A DNA stretch of 64,000 nt from Pelethousia sp034928145 (GTDB lineage: Bacteria > Bacillota > Clostridia > Christensenellales > CAG-138): the NCBI GenBank assembly GCA_034928145.1, contig JAYFPE010000030.1, forward strand, positions 52,600 to 116,599, in the 5' to 3' direction. Below the pieces are notes generated by a model. That model was not told the origin of the DNA and ran no database searches. It saw only the letters and a list, made by a program, of their open reading frames with translations. The position numbers were made by a program, and so were the translations under genes. This document shows, in pieces, positions 51,079 to 60,148 of the stretch (position 1 is its first letter; every line of letters begins with the position of its first letter).

Positions 51079-53046
51079 TTACGGCCGCAAGGCCTTTTTC
51101 CTTGTGCATATAAGGGTAACCATAGCAGCGCCAGACACGGCCAGCAGCACCCACCAAACCCCCAAAGAGCTATCGTCACCGGTCTTGGGGACACCGACCA
51201 GCGCGTTCTTGGATCGGATTACTCCATAATAACTGAAATGTTCGGTCACAAATACGATTTTCCCATCAATGATCTGACTCGGAATAATGGTTGCGTTCCC
51301 GTCATCATCAATGTAGACTACTTTTAAATCGGTCATCGCTTTCATTTCGTCTGTCAGCGGAATGCTTACCTTCACCTTCCCGCTCGGCTGGATTGCGACG
51401 CCATCTTTGAGTAACTGTATATCATAAAGGCCGACAAGCGTTAGTCCCTTTGCCACTTTGTTGATATTGTTATTTAATTTATTCGTTTCAGCGTTTGACT
51501 GCGGCGTTACCTTAAGCACAATATCACTGTCGAATGAAGAGCCATTTTCATATTCAACCCCTATGCCCGTACCGTAATCCACGATAACATCGTTATCCGA
51601 TGAGGGAGTAGATGAGCGCTTTGCAATTGCTTCTGTTTTCAAAACCACTTTGCAAACAGTACACTCCTTATGACGCGATCCTTCTTCCGTAAAAGTCGCC
51701 GCCTTATCAACAATCCAATCGCTTTCGGTGTGCCCGGTTGCGGGAATGGCAGTTACGTCTGTTATAGCATCACAGCGCAAGCAGTGCCTAGATTTAGAAC
51801 CGTCTGCCGTACAGGTGGCTAGGGTATCTATAGTAAACTCTGTGCTGTAATCATGGCCGGAGCTGCAAGCATTAAAGCTCAACCACACCTCGTTTACAGC
51901 ATTTGCTAAACCGCCGCTTGGGTTTAATACAACAGCAGATGCATCCTGCGCAATAAAGGTTGTCCAGCTTCTAGTCTGTCCGCCGCTATGCAGGAACCAG
52001 TCGCCAAAGGCGATCTTTGCTCCGTTTTCCTCCACGAGATTGGAAAGGGTGATCTTGGCTTCAGCCGCTTCGTTCACAGTTTTTACGGCTCTTGCCGCAA
52101 TCGCCGCACTGCCTATGCCACCCTTTGCGTATATCTGCCCGCCGGTGAGAGACATTGCCCCTCTTGAGAAAATGCCGATATCGTTGGTGCTCACCGCTTC
52201 CACTTCGCTGTTTTCAATGATAACGGCGGTGTTGCCAAATAAGGCGGGATGATACCCTGTTGCGTTTATTTTGGAACCGTTTGTGATGCTGAGCGCACCA
52301 CCCGTATAAATCGCGTTTGATGCTATGCTTGACATTGTCAGGCTGGACTGATCAATGCTGAGCGCGCCACCCGTATAAATCGCGTTTGATGCTAGGTTTG
52401 ACATTGTCAGGTTGGACTGATCGATATTGATGTCCCCGGAGAATACCAAAAAACCATAATCATGCCCGGATATATGGATGGTTGCATTGGTGCATGTAAC
52501 ATCCATACCCCCCGCATCTACATAAATACCGGCAGAATAAGCATCAGGATTGTCAGCGGGCTCACCTGATATGGTGACGGTCGCGCTGGCGGAAATGTTG
52601 CAGCCTTTTCCCGCAAAAATCCCGACAGGGCCAGCATTTGAATACTCTTTCGTATTGATTGCTATGCTGCCGGGGCCTTCTATGGAAAGCGTTCCCCCGC
52701 AATGAATGCCCGAAAAGATATGGAACCCTTCCTTTTGCTCGATTACATTTGACCCTATAAGCTTCACAGTAAGTACTTTGTTGTCAAAAGGTCTTCCGAC
52801 AACGATTCCGGTACCATTACTCTCAGTGTCAATGGTCGCGTTGGTCAAGGTGAGCGTTAGTGCTATATCGTCATAAACGGCCGTTCCTGTTCCGCAGACT
52901 ACAGTTTTATCCGGTTTGGCAGTGATATCCACACCGTTTACCAATAACGGAGCATCTGCCAGCGCAACCGTAGGCGTAGGCATCAGCGCCATCACCAGCA
53001 CACAAGCCAGCATAAGGGACAGCAGCTTCTTATTTATCCGTTTCAT
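51079..53046 (-). CDS. Sortase-anchored surface protein
   Basis: 655 aa. Signal peptide (KLLSLMLACVLVMALMPTPTVALA). The body (about 30-390) has parallel-beta repeats rich in small residues, typical of carbohydrate-associated or adhesin folds. Two Cys-pair modules follow (CTADGSKSRHCLRCDAITDVTAIPATGH; HKECTVCKVVLKTEAIAK). The C-terminus (619-655) is VPKTGDDSSLGVWW, a hydrophobic helix and RKKALRP: an LPxTG-type sortase signal with Val for Leu. It is exported and anchored to the wall. Confidence 0.88.
   Translation of the reverse strand: MKRINKKLLSLMLACVLVMALMPTPTVALADAPLLVNGVDITAKPDKTVVCGTGTAVYDDIALTLTLTNATIDTESNGTGIVVGRPFDNKVLTVKLIGSNVIEQKEGFHIFSGIHCGGTLSIEGPGSIAINTKEYSNAGPVGIFAGKGCNISASATVTISGEPADNPDAYSAGIYVDAGGMDVTCTNATIHISGHDYGFLVFSGDINIDQSNLTMSNLASNAIYTGGALSIDQSSLTMSSIASNAIYTGGALSITNGSKINATGYHPALFGNTAVIIENSEVEAVSTNDIGIFSRGAMSLTGGQIYAKGGIGSAAIAARAVKTVNEAAEAKITLSNLVEENGAKIAFGDWFLHSGGQTRSWTTFIAQDASAVVLNPSGGLANAVNEVWLSFNACSSGHDYSTEFTIDTLATCTADGSKSRHCLRCDAITDVTAIPATGHTESDWIVDKAATFTEEGSRHKECTVCKVVLKTEAIAKRSSTPSSDNDVIVDYGTGIGVEYENGSSFDSDIVLKVTPQSNAETNKLNNNINKVAKGLTLVGLYDIQLLKDGVAIQPSGKVKVSIPLTDEMKAMTDLKVVYIDDDGNATIIPSQIIDGKIVFVTEHFSYYGVIRSKNALVGVPKTGDDSSLGVWWVLLAVSGAAMVTLICTRKKALRP
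52288..52425 (-). repeat. 69-bp tandem duplication in the surface protein gene
   Basis: Two adjacent 69-bp units (52288-52356 and 52357-52425) encode SIDQSSLTMSSIASNAIYTGGAL-like peptides that differ in few positions (IDQSNLTMSNLASNAIYTGGAL in the other). It is an in-frame recent duplication of one beta-helix turn. Confidence 0.85.
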
Positions 53047-53585
53047 TTAATTACTTCCTCCACTTCTCATATAACCCATTAGAACGCAAGACGTTTTTTG
53101 TTTGCTGGGTAAGTGGCATATCTTTTTTGAAACATTCCTTCCTCCAACCTCCGCGATCCTATATTCGATTGCACCAAGCTTCGTTTCGCGGAGGTTTAGG
53201 ATAGTGGTATTATACTGGTGTTTTTTGGAAATTACTAGTGTCTGCCCTGTACTTTTTTTAAAAATATCCCAGCAAAGTACCTAAACAGTACATAGCACGC
53301 CCTTTTCTGTATTTATGAACAACCGAAAAATTTTGGCAAACACGCTTACCACTTTCTTCTATGTGAATTTATGCAAAGCCACAAGTATGAAAAAGATTTG
53401 TCTGCGGAAATACATGCTGTAACCAAATAGAATAAGGGTGACAGAGCGTTGACGCTTGTCACCTAAATAGTAGAAAATATTGCTGGGTATATTACATCTG
53501 CTTTTCAACGGGCATTAAGGTGTTACACCACCCTTTCTGCCTATTGGCAACAAAGTGATGGATCTGATATGAAATATGAATGAAG
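53047..53585. other. Gap with two inverted repeats
   Basis: 539 bp without a supported gene. AACCTCCGCGA (53146-53156) is repeated inversely at 53186-53196. A second hairpin, GGTGACAGAGCG with CGCTTGTCACC at 53437-53463, may terminate the minus-strand defence-like operon. Confidence 0.5.
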
Positions 53586-54242
53586 CTAGGACACCCCGCA
53601 AGCCTTAATCTTTTCAATCCAGCGGGCGAAATGGGAGCATTCGCGCATCATGCAGTCTAAGCCTACGGCCCGCCCTACAAGCACACCGTTTACAACCTTG
53701 GCATACCTCGGAATCAATGCTTCCAAACGTTTGGAAGGAGAGGTTCTCACATCATTGTTTATATGCTCCGGGGTTTGGAATTCCGCCCGTATGCTTGCGA
53801 TTGCTTCTACCGTCTCCTGTGGTGCAACCTCTATAAACGCAGAAGGATCAGAGAACAGAAGCGCTTCAAATTCGTGCAGCATCAAACTGAAGAAGCAGTT
53901 ATCTATAGCAACGTCTTGATCTATGCTTGCTTCAATTTGCGCCATGCGCTCATATATATCGCTTGTAGCGTTATCAATACCCGGTGTATTATCGGGCATC
54001 CCATAATAATCAAACATCGTTGTAACGTATTCATTCCGATGCTGCTTACAGAGTATCGTCAATTCTTTTTTGATTTTGCCGTAATCGGACACGCCGCCAC
54101 GCTGTTTTTCTGTGGAGGTTCGTTTTGTTGTGCAGACGATAGGCCGCACATAAATATCAAACGCTAAGAAATAGGGGGTGAGCAGTTCGTTGATGAAATT
54201 CTCCTCTGCCTGACCTTCGCAATAAATATACACGTTTTTCAT
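53586..54242 (-). CDS. DUF4276-family protein (putative nuclease partner)
   Basis: 218 aa. N-terminal VYIYCEGQAEENFINELL resembles the CEGxxE start of RloB/DUF4276 proteins; TTMFDYYGMPDNTPG and LMLHEFEALLFSDP follow. This family is thought to carry a Toprim-like nuclease fold. Its ATG overlaps the stop of the ATPase gene (ATGA), so the two form a unit. Such ATPase + Toprim-like pairs act in phage defence in other systems; this pair is unproven. Confidence 0.8.
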   Translation of the reverse strand: MKNVYIYCEGQAEENFINELLTPYFLAFDIYVRPIVCTTKRTSTEKQRGGVSDYGKIKKELTILCKQHRNEYVTTMFDYYGMPDNTPGIDNATSDIYERMAQIEASIDQDVAIDNCFFSLMLHEFEALLFSDPSAFIEVAPQETVEAIASIRAEFQTPEHINNDVRTSPSKRLEALIPRYAKVVNGVLVGRAVGLDCMMRECSHFARWIEKIKACGVS

Positions 54243-55357
54243 TTTGAAAGGCGACCTCCCAAAATGTTCTTATTCCAAAGCTCCCCTAATGAATAATCAT
54301 TGTCCAGCCAGTCTTTCAATTCCTTGGCATTAAGGCGCTTAAAGGTGGAGTGATCTTCATCCCTGTCGGCAATAATCACATCCTCCGCGTCAAATTCGTT
54401 GAGCAGTTCAACGGATTGCGTGGAGAGGATGATTTGGCTATCTACGGAAGCACTATGCACCAATTCGGAAAACACCGTAATTGCGTATGGATGCAACCCT
54501 AGTTCCGGCTCGTCTATAATGATTGTAGCGGGTCTAAGCTCAGCGGGCTGCAATAAAAGCGTAGCCAAGCATATGAACCGCAATGTACCATCCGATAGCT
54601 GGGAGGCGTTAAAAATATCCTCGCAGGACTTCTGCTTCCAGCGCAATACAATCAATTCTTTGTTGCCCTCGTTTGGGATGAGGTCGAAATCATCAAAGTA
54701 TGGAGCAATCAGCCGAATTGTCTCAACAATAAGGCGATAATCCTCTTTATAGTGCTGTTTCAACCGATACAGGAAAGCCGCCAAGTTGGAAGCGTCAAAC
54801 AGCAATACCTTATTGTTGGAAAGGTTATGCTCCTGCTTAATCTTTGCACTCCGGCTCGTATCGTGAAAATGATAAACGCGCCAAGACTGTTCCTTTAATG
54901 TAGCCACAATATAATCACTTGCTATGCTAGTGGTTCCTTGCATCCATTTTGATTCGCTGTGGCCACGGGCGATAACGCTCTGGTTACGCATCAAGCCATG
55001 GTAACCAAAATATTCTCTGCCGAATACTATCTGATTGTCATCCGTAGGATTTAAGGTAAAACCATAAGATGCCTCGCCGTGATTAATTTCACCAAAAAAT
55101 ATTTCGATCCCTATGTTTTCAGTGATTTTTCTGCCCTTAAAAAAGAGAGCATTCAAGCCCGCTTGCGCCGCATACAGCCCAAGGTTTTGTGTAAGCACAT
55201 TTTGCAGCAGCGTAAAAGCGGATATAAAATTGGATTTGCCCGCGCCGTTGCTGCCGATCAGAACATTGATTTTGCGCAAGCGTAAATCACAGTCTTTAAT
55301 CGACTTAAAGCCTTGAATGCGGATGCGGCTTAGCTGTTCTTTTTTTAAATGTTCCAT
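54239..55357 (-). CDS. AAA15-type ABC ATPase of a two-gene unit
   Basis: 372 aa from the ATG at 55357 (GTGGGGA upstream); a longer in-frame start is not needed. SMC-like ABC ATPase: IRIQGFKSIKDCDL, LIGSNGAGKSNFISAF (Walker A, about residues 32-47), ASQLSDGTLRFICLATLLL (signature), TIIIDEPELGLHPYAI (Walker B) and ILSTQSVELLNEF (switch His replaced by Gln-Ser). No long coiled-coil arm, as in OLD/RloA-like proteins. Partner of the DUF4276 gene. Confidence 0.88.
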   Translation of the reverse strand: MEHLKKEQLSRIRIQGFKSIKDCDLRLRKINVLIGSNGAGKSNFISAFTLLQNVLTQNLGLYAAQAGLNALFFKGRKITENIGIEIFFGEINHGEASYGFTLNPTDDNQIVFGREYFGYHGLMRNQSVIARGHSESKWMQGTTSIASDYIVATLKEQSWRVYHFHDTSRSAKIKQEHNLSNNKVLLFDASNLAAFLYRLKQHYKEDYRLIVETIRLIAPYFDDFDLIPNEGNKELIVLRWKQKSCEDIFNASQLSDGTLRFICLATLLLQPAELRPATIIIDEPELGLHPYAITVFSELVHSASVDSQIILSTQSVELLNEFDAEDVIIADRDEDHSTFKRLNAKELKDWLDNDYSLGELWNKNILGGRLSK

Positions 55358-55417
55358 TAACGATTTCCCCACTTGCTTTGATGATGCTTCGGGCGCTTGC
55401 CATCTAAAGTATACCAT

Positions 55418-56000
55418 ATTACCTGACTATTAAAAACCATACCGCTAAAAATCGAGGGATATCATTTAATCTTAAAATAATAACGGGCGTAGTATGTTCC
55501 GATATGTTTTATGAGTAGTCCTAAACTAGGATTCGAAGTTAATGACCTCGGCAAAACGTGGGTGAATAGCGGTTAATCGGTTCTCGAAAACCTAGATAAT
55601 TAGGGCTTGTTGTTCATTCCTTTAAACTAGAAATAAAGCGATTCTACTTTGTAAGGGGTAAATTAAGGGGTAGAATCGACGACCGTAAGTTTCTATTTTT
55701 CAAGACCGCTTCGGTGGTCTTTATCAATTCATGCAACCAAAAATAAAAATGTGACATGAAGTGACTTTTTCACAAAAAAACTGTGGTGCATTTCTTTTGG
55801 TGCACACATCAGAAATAGTGATATTTAGGACTTCTTTTATAGTCTTAAAGCAAAAACTGTGGTGGAGATTTTTGCTCTCGGTGGGAGAGCAGCCATCGCC
55901 GTACAACGAAGTTTGCATTTGCGAATGCGCTAAAGCAGACTAATAAATTGGAATTTGTCAGTTTCGCATTATGCTCATAATGGACTGCGTGGAACAATTA
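55418..56000. other. Gap without a gene; terminator and small repeats
   Basis: About 580 bp, AT-rich. CGATTCTAC near 55640 is inversely repeated as GTAGAATCG near 55668. No coding signal was found. A terminator at 55703 is listed separately. Confidence 0.5.
55703..55724. terminator. UUCG-loop terminator-like hairpin
   Basis: AGACCGC, TTCG, GTGGTCT (55703-55720), then TTTAT. T-rich upstream as well, so it may work on both strands. It resembles the hairpin at 40208, and the 40 bp that follow are also loosely similar (CAACCAAAAATAAAAATGTG here). Confidence 0.7.
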
Positions 56001-56336
56001 CTAACTTCTCCACCCAATATTCCTCAGGACATACTCAATCATTTCTGCTTCCCTTATCATACCGATTTTACGTAATTCCCTTGCAAATATCGGCCAAGGC
56101 GGGTGAATAGCCCTATACGGAGTTGAATCTGGTCCAGTATACATTCCTCCACCCGGCCCAGTATATAGTCCTCCATTGACTCCGGTATATAATCCTCCAC
56201 CAACTCCGGTGTAAGCTCCTCCACCAACTCCGGTATATAGACCTCCACCGACTCCGGCATATAGACCTCCACCAACGCCAGTGTAGGCTCCCCCACCAAC
56301 GCCAGTGTACATTCCTCCACCAACTCCAGTATACAT
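56001..56336 (-). CDS. YTGVGGG-repeat protein
   Basis: 111 aa. The first 70 residues are ten tandem 8-residue units, mostly (M/A/L)YTGVGGG with YAGVGGG, YTGVNGG and YTGPGGG variants, encoded by 24-bp DNA repeats. A non-repetitive tail follows: PYRAIHPPWPIFARELRKIG and EAEMIEYVLRNIGWRS. Each repeat contains GGAGGA close to an ATG in some units, so the true start is ambiguous. Similar Gly/Tyr-rich proteins occur in clostridial spore or surface layers, but I assign no function. Confidence 0.65.
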   Translation of the reverse strand: MYTGVGGGMYTGVGGGAYTGVGGGLYAGVGGGLYTGVGGGAYTGVGGGLYTGVNGGLYTGPGGGMYTGPDSTPYRAIHPPWPIFARELRKIGMIREAEMIEYVLRNIGWRS

Positions 56337-56572
56337 TCCTCCACCAAGTCCACCGCATCATAGGGACAATTTGTGGAAGGCAAGTCAAATACGGAAAAAG
56401 CGAGGGTGGGAACCGATCAATACCGGTTTCCGCCCTCGCTTTATATGCGCACATAAGGCAGGTAGGTATGGAAAGCATCGCCGTGCTAAAAACATTCCTG
56501 AATTCATGAAACTTTTAATAGCTTTCAGCAGACTCTTGTGGTATCCTGTGTCACTGATAGGAGGTGACCAAG

Positions 56573-56896
56573 ATGCAAAACCCATTGGACGATCTGTACG
56601 ACCAGTACAATCGCTTTGTTCCTGATGCAGAGATTCAGAAGAAAATTGAAACATGCCACCAACAGCTCATTCGAAGTTTGGAAAAGCCGGAGCGCAAACT
56701 CATACTGCGAATCATTGACAGCAAAGACCTAATTTCCGGGGTCCGCGCCAAAGAGAGCTTTGCCTGCGGCTTCTGGCTGGCATGGCGGATGCTCTCACAG
56801 CTTCGCAGTTATGACAACGACCGTTCACTTGAGAAATTCCTCAAGGAGAGCGGTCGTTTTGCTATGCGGGAGGGAGATGCGGCAGATGAAGCATAG
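56573..56896 (+). CDS. Small protein resembling the DUF6809 family
   Basis: 107 aa from the ATG at 56573 with GGAGG upstream. NPLDDLYDQYNRFVPDAEIQ, then ERKLILRIIDSKDLISGVRA and ACGFWLAWRMLSQLRSYDND, match small clostridial proteins I associate with DUF6809. The function is unknown. It overlaps the next gene by 11 bp. Confidence 0.65.
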   Translation: MQNPLDDLYDQYNRFVPDAEIQKKIETCHQQLIRSLEKPERKLILRIIDSKDLISGVRAKESFACGFWLAWRMLSQLRSYDNDRSLEKFLKESGRFAMREGDAADEA

Positions 56897-57410
56897 AACA
56901 AGAATCGCAATTGGTGCAGTAGGGATAGCGACAGTTTTTCTTCTGCTGAGTACCGTTCGGCAGCGCCTGCCAGAGGAGATCCTCGCTGCGCCTCACATTC
57001 GATCTGTATGCAATTTAACGCAAGAGGTCAGGACAGCCCCCCTCCCCGAACCACAAATCGACTGTATGGCGGATGTGCGCGCAATAGCTGAGGAAACATC
57101 CAACGCCTCTGATGTAGCCTCAGGTGCTCAATGTGCCCAAGATGTACCGGAACCGGAACCCAAAACCGCCGCAGACACAGTCACCCAAGAGGAAAATCCG
57201 ACTGATCCGATACGGCAGGAACAGCAGCCAAAGGAGTCAATATCGGTTCCCAAAGAGTCCGCTCCTCAAATGGGGGATACCCGCATGGTGGACGGAAAAA
57301 AGCAGGTATGCTTCCTTGGCTTCGGATGGATAGACGATAACACCGGGGGTGGCGGGGGCCTCATTGTGGATGGAGACGGCGACATAAACAAGATGGTGGG
57401 CGATATGTAA
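56886..57410 (+). CDS. Membrane-anchored protein resembling DUF6550
   Basis: 174 aa from the ATG at 56886. One N-terminal membrane segment (IAIGAVGIATVFLLLSTV), a Pro/Glu/Gln-rich middle, and a conserved end VCFLGFGWIDDNTGGGGGLI, VDGDGDINKMVGDM. The ending resembles DUF6550-type proteins often seen near mobile or conjugative regions. Its 5' end overlaps the preceding gene. Confidence 0.65.
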   Translation: MKHRTRIAIGAVGIATVFLLLSTVRQRLPEEILAAPHIRSVCNLTQEVRTAPLPEPQIDCMADVRAIAEETSNASDVASGAQCAQDVPEPEPKTAADTVTQEENPTDPIRQEQQPKESISVPKESAPQMGDTRMVDGKKQVCFLGFGWIDDNTGGGGGLIVDGDGDINKMVGDM

Positions 57411-57425
57411 TCGAAAGGACTGAAT

Positions 57426-57689
57426 ATGCCAATGGATGAACTTTTATTGCCGGAAAATCAGCCGAATCCCAGTGAAGCAGACGATAAGCCGATGGATAAA
57501 GATTACCTGGAAGCAGACCTTCCGGCCAGTATTCAGAAGGCGATTGCCGAATACCTACAGGGAGAGAAAGAACAGGTGCTTCATCTGGACTGCCTCAGTG
57601 ACGAGTTGTACGGAGCAATCAACGCGAACCTTTGGGGCGGTTGCATCACAGAGGAACAGGCAGATTATCTGCGGAATAAATATTTATAA
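57426..57689 (+). CDS. Small acidic protein of unknown function
   Basis: 87 aa, 15 bp after the previous gene, with AAAGGA upstream. Acidic N-terminus (PMDELLLPENQPNPSEADDK) and a helical C-terminal part (QKAIAEYLQGEKEQVLHLDC, AINANLWGGCITEEQADYLR). No family recognised. Third gene of a likely three-gene unit. Confidence 0.6.
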   Translation: MPMDELLLPENQPNPSEADDKPMDKDYLEADLPASIQKAIAEYLQGEKEQVLHLDCLSDELYGAINANLWGGCITEEQADYLRNKYL

Positions 57690-58211
57690 GGCAAGCCGAA
57701 CACAGAAAAAGCAAGGGGGGCCATCAGCGTTGAAGTAATACCATCAAGCTCCAGCCATTTGCCGGATGATTAAGTTGTAAGAGTGATGAGTGGTATGTAT
57801 AGGTTGCTTCAGCTTTATTTACACTCCCCAAAGGGATAAAGACTAAATAAATTCATATGGATATCTCTCTCGCCATAGCCCAGTGAAAGCCGGTAAGCTC
57901 ATACTCCTGCTTGTTCCCCTTTGTCTGTTCACGCAGCATGATGACGCACCTCACTTTTTCTTTGCTTTAGTATTCGACACCTCTTTTCATTTCCCCTTTT
58001 GGTTTTGCGTAAAATAATTCAAACCCTTGCGCAGACGCGCAAGAGTTTGTTGATGCTCTGGGGGTCTGCCCTCTTGAGAGAGGGCAGACCCTTTGCGGTT
58101 TTTGGCAGCCAGACTATCATAGCGCGTAAGCGCCTTAGACCTTCGGCTTTGGTTCCTGCCTTTCGGTTAGGTTTGCCCTATACTTGATTGATTTTTATTA
58201 CCTTGCAACCG
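57690..58211. other. Gap with two hairpins and a 28-codon ORF
   Basis: A minus-strand ORF at 57853-57939 (MLREQTKGNKQEYELTGFHW) has GAGGTG upstream but no recognised family. Hairpins CTTGCGC/GCGCAAG (58027-58044) and the terminator at 58062-58096 follow. Nothing else is supported. Confidence 0.45.
58062..58100 (+). terminator. Terminator hairpin
   Basis: GGGTCTGCCCTCT (58062-58074) and AGAGGGCAGACCC (58079-58091) form a perfect 13-bp stem with a 4-nt loop and T-rich tail. Confidence 0.8.
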
Positions 58212-58376
58212 TCAATCTGCTACTGCGTTTCCGGCATCCGAGAACAGGAGCATGAACCTGTGTAGCATGGCGGAAACCTCAGCCCGTGTTGCACCGACCT
58301 TGGGGTCGAACATCCCGCCCGGCTTGCCGCCGATAATCCCAGCCTTCTGCATGGCTTCCGCCGCATCCTTGGCATA
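58212..58376 (-). pseudogene. Relic of an S-layer homology (SLH) domain protein, C-terminal end
   Basis: 54 residues: YAKDAAEAMQKAGIIGGKPG, GMFDPKVGATRAEVSAMLHR, then FMLLFSDAGNAVAD. This is one SLH repeat followed by a stop; TRAEVSAMLHRF is diagnostic. The upstream part of the protein is absent, and the neighbouring lipoprotein gene begins at 58898. SLH domains bind secondary wall polymers. Confidence 0.8.
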
Positions 58377-58406
58377 GGTTCATATAAATGCCTCCTTTAT
58401 CTAATT

Positions 58407-58898
58407 TTAGTCTTCTTCCGGCTCTGCCTGCGCGACTGCGATGCTGAACCCTGCGTCTTTCTCATAGGTGAGCGTAACACTAAGTCCCTCGCTATTAGCC
58501 GCCATATACATCATGCCGGTGCCGGTGTTCATCTCATAGGTTCCCTCCGCAAAGCTTCCCTTGATTTCGTCCAGATAGGCCATGAAGTCTTCTTCCGATA
58601 TTTCCTCGATCATAATAAACAGCGAATCATTGGCTTCCATCACCGAGGCAATTTTGCCTCCCTTGAATTCAGGAACGCTTTTTGCCAGATCGGACGAGGG
58701 CCATTCGCCCGCACCAATGGTCAGCTCCTGGCCGTCCTCACCCTTGATGACCACCTTGTCGCCATCAATATCCGTATCCACTCCGGCACCCTGAAGGATT
58801 TTTTCGGCAGCCTTCTCCGCCGCCTTTTCCTTTGCGCCGCAGCCGGCTATGGATAGAGCCATTAAAAGAATCAACAGCCCAATTAAAAACTTTTTCAT
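58407..58898 (-). CDS. Small lipoprotein
   Basis: 163 aa. Lipobox LSIAGCGA (Cys at residue 20). An Ala/Glu/Lys helix, then a globular part with GEDGQELTIGAGEWPSSDLA, FIMIEEISEEDFMAYLDEIK and LSVTLTYEKDAGFSIAV. It is related to the next lipoprotein (WPSSDLAKSVPEFKG vs WPSAELPGVPELKG), so the two are paralogues. Function unknown. Last gene of the operon. Confidence 0.8.
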   Translation of the reverse strand: MKKFLIGLLILLMALSIAGCGAKEKAAEKAAEKILQGAGVDTDIDGDKVVIKGEDGQELTIGAGEWPSSDLAKSVPEFKGGKIASVMEANDSLFIMIEEISEEDFMAYLDEIKGSFAEGTYEMNTGTGMMYMAANSEGLSVTLTYEKDAGFSIAVAQAEPEED

Positions 58899-58940
58899 AG
58901 ATTTGCCCCTCTCTGTTAAACGCTGCGGTTCTACCGCCGT

Positions 58941-59765
58941 TTATTTCTGATATTCAATGGAGACAAGGTTTTCCTCGCCTTTATAAGCGAAGCTCATCAT
59001 ACCGCTGTCCTTAAAAGCGAGAAATTCCATATGATCACTCTCCGTATCCGGTTCCGTATCAAAGCTGAAGCCTGCCGCCGTTAATTCGTCTATGTAGCTT
59101 TTCACCTTTTCAGCGCTTTCCACGGTTATCTCAAGCCGGATAACGCCATCTTCCCGCAGGACTTGGCCTATGTAACCCTTTAATTCCGGGACTCCGGGCA
59201 GTTCTGCAGAGGGCCATGCTTCTCCTTCTCCCTCGGGCATTTGGGTCTCGCCGCCGGATACGCCCTTCAAACCGGTTAAAACGATGTATACGGATACTTT
59301 TCCGGCATATTGGGGGTTGGATTTCATAGCGTCTTTGCTAAGCATGATGGTGTAACCGACACCGTCCATTTTGGCGGTAATCATATAGCCGTCCTGCGTT
59401 TCAGCCGTGCTTAACCCCTCCGCGTCTTTGAGCGCCCCCTCATAAAAATCACACAGCGTATCGATGTCATTGCTGCTTACATAGCTGACTTCCAGGCCAT
59501 TATTCGCGGGGTTTTCCCTTACATCAAGGATCTCGGCGTCCGCCGCAAGGGGCAGGATTTCCTTGGGGTAGCTGGCCGGCAGCGTTTTGGAGCCGGTGTC
59601 GGTTTCGTTTTGCGGCTTTTTCGTGTCATCGCCAGTCTGACTTTGTTTCGGTTCCCCCGATACGGTTCCGCCATTTGCTTCGTTTGCCGCAGGTTCTTTT
59701 GCTCCACACCCGGCAAAGGTTAAAACCATCATAATGGCCAAAAGGCCGATTAAAAGTTTTTTCAC
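58941..59765 (-). CDS. Lipoprotein, longer paralogue
   Basis: 274 aa. Lipobox LTFAGCGA (Cys 20), a Gly/Thr/Asn-rich linker, a domain with DIDTLCDFYEGALKDAEGLS and TAKMDGVGYTIMLSKDAM, and a C-terminal WPSAELPGVPELKG domain shared with the next gene. It probably binds or senses something at the outer membrane face; no assignment is possible. Confidence 0.8.
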   Translation of the reverse strand: MKKLLIGLLAIMMVLTFAGCGAKEPAANEANGGTVSGEPKQSQTGDDTKKPQNETDTGSKTLPASYPKEILPLAADAEILDVRENPANNGLEVSYVSSNDIDTLCDFYEGALKDAEGLSTAETQDGYMITAKMDGVGYTIMLSKDAMKSNPQYAGKVSVYIVLTGLKGVSGGETQMPEGEGEAWPSAELPGVPELKGYIGQVLREDGVIRLEITVESAEKVKSYIDELTAAGFSFDTEPDTESDHMEFLAFKDSGMMSFAYKGEENLVSIEYQK

Positions 59766-59788
59766 TTTTCTCTTTCCTCCAAACTATT

Positions 59789-60106
59789 TTAAGATATCGA
59801 ACTTTCCAACCAGAGGCAGCCGCTTGGCTTTCCCCCAAATCCGTTGACAAGCCCCATAATCCCCAGAATCAAAATGCCAATTCCGAAAACCGGCATCAGC
59901 ATCCAGCCTATTACGGGGATAATACCCAGGATCACGCTACCCGCGATGCCGACAATCAGAAGGATCAGCGCTTGGTTGGCATGAAATTTGGTATATCCCG
60001 ATTCGGGGCAGGTAATCAGCGGCAGAAAGAAAAGCAGATAAGAGAGCCCTGCCATGGTTTTGTTCTTTTCAATATCCTCCGGGGTGTAGGTGGTTTGCTC
60101 TGTCAT
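59789..60106 (-). CDS. DUF4870-like membrane protein with shifted C-terminus
   Basis: 105 aa from the ATG at 60106 (GGAGGGAG upstream). Membrane helices in the order MAGLSYLLFFLPL, FHANQALILLIVGIAGSVIL and MLMPVFGIGILILGIMGLV, the DUF4870 pattern. After NGFGGK the frame ends in PSGCLWLESSIS. One extra G in the G5 tract (59832-59836) would give GGKAKRLPLVGKFDILK, the usual polar tail. So a one-base deletion, a sequencing error or phase variation truncates the tail. Confidence 0.75.
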   Translation of the reverse strand: MTEQTTYTPEDIEKNKTMAGLSYLLFFLPLITCPESGYTKFHANQALILLIVGIAGSVILGIIPVIGWMLMPVFGIGILILGIMGLVNGFGGKPSGCLWLESSIS

Positions 60107-60148
60107 GATAACTCCCTCCAAAGTTTTTATAATGTATCTTGACTTGCT

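Noticed and set aside
56057..56383. Alternative frame of the 24-bp repeats (VEECILELVEE-like)
   Set aside because: The open second frame follows from the repeat length being a multiple of three. The GGG/YTG frame has the better protein composition and a non-repetitive tail.
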